Positions 5,690 through 9,103 of a stretch of DNA of 9,103 bases are shown here, in pieces. The stretch's first letter is position 1, and the number at the start of each line of letters is the position of its first letter. Source of the stretch: Fidelibacterota bacterium (GTDB lineage: Bacteria > Fidelibacterota > UBA2242 > JAFGTP01); contig JAOZSG010000064.1 in the NCBI GenBank assembly GCA_029939785.1, positions 3,152 through 12,254 of the forward strand, in the 5' to 3' direction. Made by a program: the position numbers and the translations under genes. A model generated the notes under the pieces. It was not told the origin of the DNA and did no database searches. It was given only the letters and a program-made list of their open reading frames with translations.

Positions 5690-6904
5690 TTAATTAAATA
5701 CAGACTGAAATCTTTGACGTTTTTTAATATTATTGCGTTCCAGATTTTTATTAATAAAATGGGATACTCTTTTTATTCTGTCCTTGATGTAATATGTTTC
5801 CCAGTTTGATTCAAAATTTTCATAATCCATTGTTGTAGATTGCTTAATTCTACTTAATAATTTAACAAGTGCATAAGGATCATAACCTGCTCTACAGGCA
5901 AAAATTGCACCCATTTTATCTGCTTCATATTCGTAGCCTAATTGACGTGGTGCAGTAGCATTTTCATATATTTGTAATGAAATAGTTTCCAATTCATTTG
6001 CTACAGGATCTTCTTCATTTATTTCGTTATCCATATCGCTAAAAGCATCATCAGCCTTAATCATTGTGCTTCGTTTTTGTAATTCTTCATAACCATGCTG
6101 ACATATTACATGTGATATTTCATGTCCAAGTAAACACGCTAATTCTGCCTCATCAGCGGTAATATCAAGCAGTCCTTTTGTAACAAAAATCATCCCATTT
6201 GGAGTTGCATAAGCTGCTGGTCTGTCATCATTTACAATAAAAAATTTCATAGGATAATAATGTAAATCTGTCTGCTCAAGAATCAACGTACCTATTGTAT
6301 TTAAATAGGTTAATTGTTTTTTATCAGTAGAAAGTCCCTGTGAAGCAATTTGTGCTGCTACTGCTAAACCAATATTTTCCAGAAAATTAGAAATGTGAAA
6401 ATTCTTTGTATGTTTGAGTAGTTTTTTATATCGTTTTCGATTGGCTTTTGATGATTTATACATATCATCCCGTAATCTCTCATATTCTCCGGCATCTACA
6501 TAGGTTTTACTTAATACATCCATATATTTACTATAGGATGCATTTGATGCAATATATTTTTGAGCGAAGCCTTTGATTGCTCCACCAGCTGACACGCTGG
6601 ATATTTGTTCCTTTTCGCCAAAATCAAAATCCGTTGGTATTGAACTTTCCTTTATCGGTTTTACAGATAGAGCATTATCAGATACCCATCCTGTCTCTGA
6701 GCCTTGTTGGATATTTACCCATCGATTTTTTGAAGAAAGCACTTCCACATTTTGTCCTTTTGAAAGAACAGAAATTATAGGGTAATATGATCCCGGACCT
6801 TTACGAAAATGAATATTATTCCTGATTACTGTCTTTATTTCACCGGCGAAAAGTACACCAATCATTAATAAGCAAATAAGTATTGTTATATTTGATCTCT
6901 TCAT
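5690..6904 (-). CDS. Exported SH3b domain plus M48 family zinc metalloprotease
   Basis: 404 aa. Residues 1-20 form a signal peptide (MKRS then a hydrophobic core to LFA), with no lipobox, so the protein is probably exported and soluble. Residues about 25-80 form a bacterial SH3 domain (VIRNNIHFRKGPGSYYPIIS to GWVSDNALSV), typically a cell-wall or ligand-binding module. Residues about 200-390 form the M48 peptidase: TPNGMIFVTKGLL (234-246), zinc motif HEISH (261-265) and GYEYEADKMG (323-332), whose Glu325 is the expected third zinc ligand and Asp329 the conserved acid. AGYDP (339-343) follows. All catalytic residues are present. Among M48 relatives it resembles periplasmic BepA/LoiP-type proteases more than membrane HtpX. 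I prefer the ATG at 6904 with GAGGG 4 nt upstream. A GTG at 6928 would add eight charged residues before the signal peptide and falls in a repeat. It lies downstream of the cyclase gene, same strand. Confidence 0.88.
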   Translation of the reverse strand: MKRSNITILICLLMIGVLFAGEIKTVIRNNIHFRKGPGSYYPIISVLSKGQNVEVLSSKNRWVNIQQGSETGWVSDNALSVKPIKESSIPTDFDFGEKEQISSVSAGGAIKGFAQKYIASNASYSKYMDVLSKTYVDAGEYERLRDDMYKSSKANRKRYKKLLKHTKNFHISNFLENIGLAVAAQIASQGLSTDKKQLTYLNTIGTLILEQTDLHYYPMKFFIVNDDRPAAYATPNGMIFVTKGLLDITADEAELACLLGHEISHVICQHGYEELQKRSTMIKADDAFSDMDNEINEEDPVANELETISLQIYENATAPRQLGYEYEADKMGAIFACRAGYDPYALVKLLSRIKQSTTMDYENFESNWETYYIKDRIKRVSHFINKNLERNNIKKRQRFQSVFN

Positions 6905-6925
6905 TTTTCCCTCTCTCTTTTTAAC

Positions 6926-6973
6926 CACTAATAGACGCTAATACGTCAGTTGACGGACATGTTTCCGCTAATA
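6926..6973. repeat. Degenerate CTAAT-type intergenic repeat
   Basis: CACTAATAG, then ACGCTAATA (6935-6943), then CCGCTAATA (6965-6973). The last two copies share CGCTAATA, spaced 30 bp apart. Between them lies CGTCAGTTGACG, a near-palindrome. Tandem strings beginning AACCACTAAT- and continuing with -GACGCTAAT- are, from general familiarity, another recurrent intergenic repeat family of environmental bacteria. This copy is worn and appears interrupted. It lies directly upstream of the M48 start. Confidence 0.4.
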
Positions 6974-6985
6974 TTGTTGTATAAT

Positions 6986-7017
6986 TTAATCCATGTTCTC
7001 ATGTTAATCTGTGTATG
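6986..7017. repeat. Imperfect TTAATC(C/T) direct repeat
   Basis: TTAATCCATG (6986-6995) and TTAATCTGTGTATG (7004-7017) are two imperfect copies 18 bp apart. They resemble the TTAATCTGTGT-type strings that often accompany the CTAAT repeats. The segment lies between the cyclase stop and the M48 start, about 50 bp from the former. No terminator or promoter is clear here. Confidence 0.3.
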
Positions 7018-7068
7018 TATATTTTTTCTATTCTTTCATTTATCTTTTGACAATACAATTAAAACCTT

Positions 7069-9103
7069 TTAACACTGAGTTATAAAGTATTTTGCAACAG
7101 AATCATTTGGAAACTCTTTTAACAAGTTATTAAATTTTTCTTTTGCATCAAGTAAGTTTTTTTCATGATAACTTGCAATAGCATCATTGTGTAATTTTAG
7201 TAATTTTTCAGTTTCTTTATTCATTTTATCTTTTTTACATAATATTGTGAAAATTTGCAGAGGTTCTGTTGTGCCTCTAATATTATAGTAATCTAAGTTC
7301 CTACATACAAAAATACTGTTAGCTAACTCACAAGTTGAAAATGAAATAAGGTTTGTTGTTCCGAATACTTTGTTTAATGCTTCCAGTCGGGCTGATATAT
7401 TCACAGTATTTCCAATTGCTGTATAATCAACACGTCTGGATGATCCTATATTTCCTGCAACCAAAGGACCGGTATTAACACCGATTCTGGTCTCTAAATT
7501 TTTTGTCTCATCATTCCCATTTTGATCTGTTAAAAATGTTAAATTCGCAAAATCCAGTGCTGCCTGACTTGCTTCTATTGCATGGTCAGAATTATTTGAA
7601 GTAATACCAAATAATGCCATCATTCCATCACCGGTATATTTATCAAGCATACCATTATTTTTAAAAATGATTTTTTCACCTTTTTCAAAATAATTATTTA
7701 GCATTTCAACGGTTTTTTGTGGAGACAGTTTCTCGGAAAATGAAGTAAATCCCTGGAGGTCAGAAAAAAGCACCGTGGCGTTTATTTCTTTCCCGGCTGT
7801 ATTCATATCTTCTGTTGAATCTATCATTTTTTTAACCAATTTGGGGTCGAGATATCTGTTAAATGTTTTTTTTATTAACCTGCTTTTTTTACCAGCCAGG
7901 AAATACTCAGATGCAACAGAACCAATTAAAGTAAGAATCATACTTATTTCAAAACTTACAATTGGTAAGAATTTATCATGATATTTAAATAAGAATATAG
8001 AAAGTAAAACAGGTATAGTGAATAAAATTACAGAATAAATTAATGGTTTTACTACTTTATCCGATTGCCATATTTTTGATTGTATGAATAAAAAAATAAA
8101 AACGATTAAAATCCAACTGAATTTAGAAAAATCAGTAATAAAATCCTGTGACAATAAATTTTTGTAAATTGTTGCATATATTTCAACTCCCGGATAAGGA
8201 TGTATTGAACTTACCGGTGTAGGTTTTAAATCAAGTAATCCGGCCGCTGTTGCACCGATAAATATAGCTTTGCTTTTTAAGTTTTCTGGTTTAATAAAAG
8301 GGATTTCTTTCATTTTCCATTGCATTGCCGATTTAAATAAATTTGCAAATGAATAATATTGGAACGAATTATTTACTCCTCCTTTACCATACCAATTAAT
8401 GATATATTTGCCAGATTTTGTTAGAGGAATTGATAAATTATCCAGATTTAATGTGTTTTTTAATTGATCATAATTAACTGATTTTATTTTTTTCCCAATA
8501 ACATAAGAAGCAAGTCCAAGATGAGGAATTAGTTCATCTTGAATTTTAAAAAACAAAGGAACTTTTCTGATTATTCCATCTTCATCGGTAGAGAAATTTA
8601 CAGCACCAAGTGATGCTGCTGATTTTTGGAATTGACTGATTGGTAATGATGCTTTTGGAAAGTTAGCACAAATTTTATCAGGAATTGTAATATTAGAGTA
8701 AGCCTTTGATTTTATAAGTGGATTCATTCTTGATAGAGTGGAATCTTCCAACTGAGCAGCTAACACAATATTATCTGAAATGTCTATTGCAGAAGTAAAT
8801 GCAGAATCCGCATAAAATGCATCTGAATTTAATCGTTCTATATCAGGTGAAGTAAAAAGAATATCATAAGCAGTGACCTCAACATCACAATAGTCAAGAT
8901 ATTCTGTAATGATACCATATATATCACGTGGCCATGGCCATAAGATTTGCAAATCTTTTTGAAAGTAGTCAAGACTGTTTTGATCAATACATATTATAAT
9001 AGGATTGGTGACCTTCTCATATTTTTTAATATGTTTAAACAGTAAATCATAATTAATATTTTCCATATTGGGAAAACTTAGATTCAGTAATAAACAAAAT
9101 AGT
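7069..9103 (-). CDS. CHASE2 sensor domain, class III adenylate/guanylate cyclase, 5' end outside window
   Basis: Membrane sensor making a cyclic nucleotide, probably cAMP. Numbering is from the first ATG (9066; 665 aa). The frame stays open from there to the window edge and reads as a hydrophobic stretch (LFCLLLNL), as expected for the transmembrane segment before CHASE2, so that ATG is probably internal. CHASE2 spans about 1-310 (YDLLF 6-10, WPWPRD 43-48, GAVNFSTDEDGIIRKVP 154-170, YPGVEIYATI 291-300). Three transmembrane segments follow (about 316-332, 340-361, 367-390). The cyclase domain is 428-610: metal-binding Asp436 (FSDLQGFT) and Asp480 (YTGDGMMALFG), purine-specifying Lys476 and Thr549 (the class IIIb pattern), and transition-state Asn556 and Arg560 (NTVNISAR). 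All are present, so it should be active. A TPR-like helical tail (about 622-665) ends at Cys. The M48 gene follows 164 bp downstream on the same strand. Confidence 0.9.
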   Translation of the reverse strand, partial: LFCLLLNLSFPNMENINYDLLFKHIKKYEKVTNPIIICIDQNSLDYFQKDLQILWPWPRDIYGIITEYLDYCDVEVTAYDILFTSPDIERLNSDAFYADSAFTSAIDISDNIVLAAQLEDSTLSRMNPLIKSKAYSNITIPDKICANFPKASLPISQFQKSAASLGAVNFSTDEDGIIRKVPLFFKIQDELIPHLGLASYVIGKKIKSVNYDQLKNTLNLDNLSIPLTKSGKYIINWYGKGGVNNSFQYYSFANLFKSAMQWKMKEIPFIKPENLKSKAIFIGATAAGLLDLKPTPVSSIHPYPGVEIYATIYKNLLSQDFITDFSKFSWILIVFIFLFIQSKIWQSDKVVKPLIYSVILFTIPVLLSIFLFKYHDKFLPIVSFEISMILTLIGSVASEYFLAGKKSRLIKKTFNRYLDPKLVKKMIDSTEDMNTAGKEINATVLFSDLQGFTSFSEKLSPQKTVEMLNNYFEKGEKIIFKNNGMLDKYTGDGMMALFGITSNNSDHAIEASQAALDFANLTFLTDQNGNDETKNLETRIGVNTGPLVAGNIGSSRRVDYTAIGNTVNISARLEALNKVFGTTNLISFSTCELANSIFVCRNLDYYNIRGTTEPLQIFTILCKKDKMNKETEKLLKLHNDAIASYHEKNLLDAKEKFNNLLKEFPNDSVAKYFITQC

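Noticed and set aside
6905..6928. Upstream GTG start for the M48 protease
   Set aside because: It would place eight mostly charged residues before the signal peptide, and the codon lies in a repeat. The ATG at 6904 has GAGGG in place.
1..9103. CRISPR array, tRNA, rRNA, transposase or phage genes
   Set aside because: I found no regularly spaced direct repeats, no tRNA-like GGTTCGAATC arm with a matching cloverleaf, and no transposase or phage motif on either strand.

Overview
The window is AT-rich bacterial DNA. The strong Shine-Dalgarno sequences, signal peptide and anaerobic-type flavoenzymes suggest an anaerobic, fermentative bacterium with a cell envelope that exports proteins. A lineage of the FCB/Cloacimonadota kind would fit, but that placement is only an impression from gene content and base composition.

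Layout: (1) 1-1175, minus strand: a nearly complete isocitrate/isopropylmalate-dehydrogenase-family enzyme that runs off the left edge. (2) 1176-1649: a 474-bp divergent intergenic region, very AT-rich, with several clean inverted repeats. One of them (1314-1331) matches the clostridial consensus for the NADH-sensing repressor Rex at 13 of 14 defined positions. (3) 1650-4876, plus strand: a tight three-gene operon, etfB-etfA-FAD-linked 2-hydroxyacid dehydrogenase, closed by a strong intrinsic terminator (4901-4932). It resembles the flavin-based electron-confurcating lactate dehydrogenase of acetogens (LctB/LctC/LctD type), but its EtfA lacks the N-terminal ferredoxin domain. (4) 4951-5388, minus strand: a short beta-propeller-like ORF, probably a truncated or decaying gene. 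A lipoprotein-leader-like mini-ORF lies just upstream. (5) 5690-6904, minus strand: an exported SH3b plus M48 zinc metalloprotease, flanked on both sides by degenerate intergenic repeats. (6) 7069-9103, minus strand: a CHASE2-transmembrane-class III nucleotide cyclase with a TPR-like tail. Its frame stays open through the right edge, so its true start lies outside the window.

Working together: the left half is redox metabolism. A 2-hydroxyacid (most likely D-lactate) would be oxidised by the FAD enzyme, and its electrons passed through EtfAB to NAD+, probably with help from reduced ferredoxin. The divergent dicarboxylate dehydrogenase also makes NAD(P)H, and the Rex-like operator between the two units would tie both to the NADH/NAD+ ratio. 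That control is inferred. The right half is envelope sensing and proteolysis: an extracytoplasmic CHASE2 sensor controlling cyclic nucleotide production, followed on the same strand by an exported protease. I see no tRNA, rRNA, CRISPR array, insertion sequence or phage gene.
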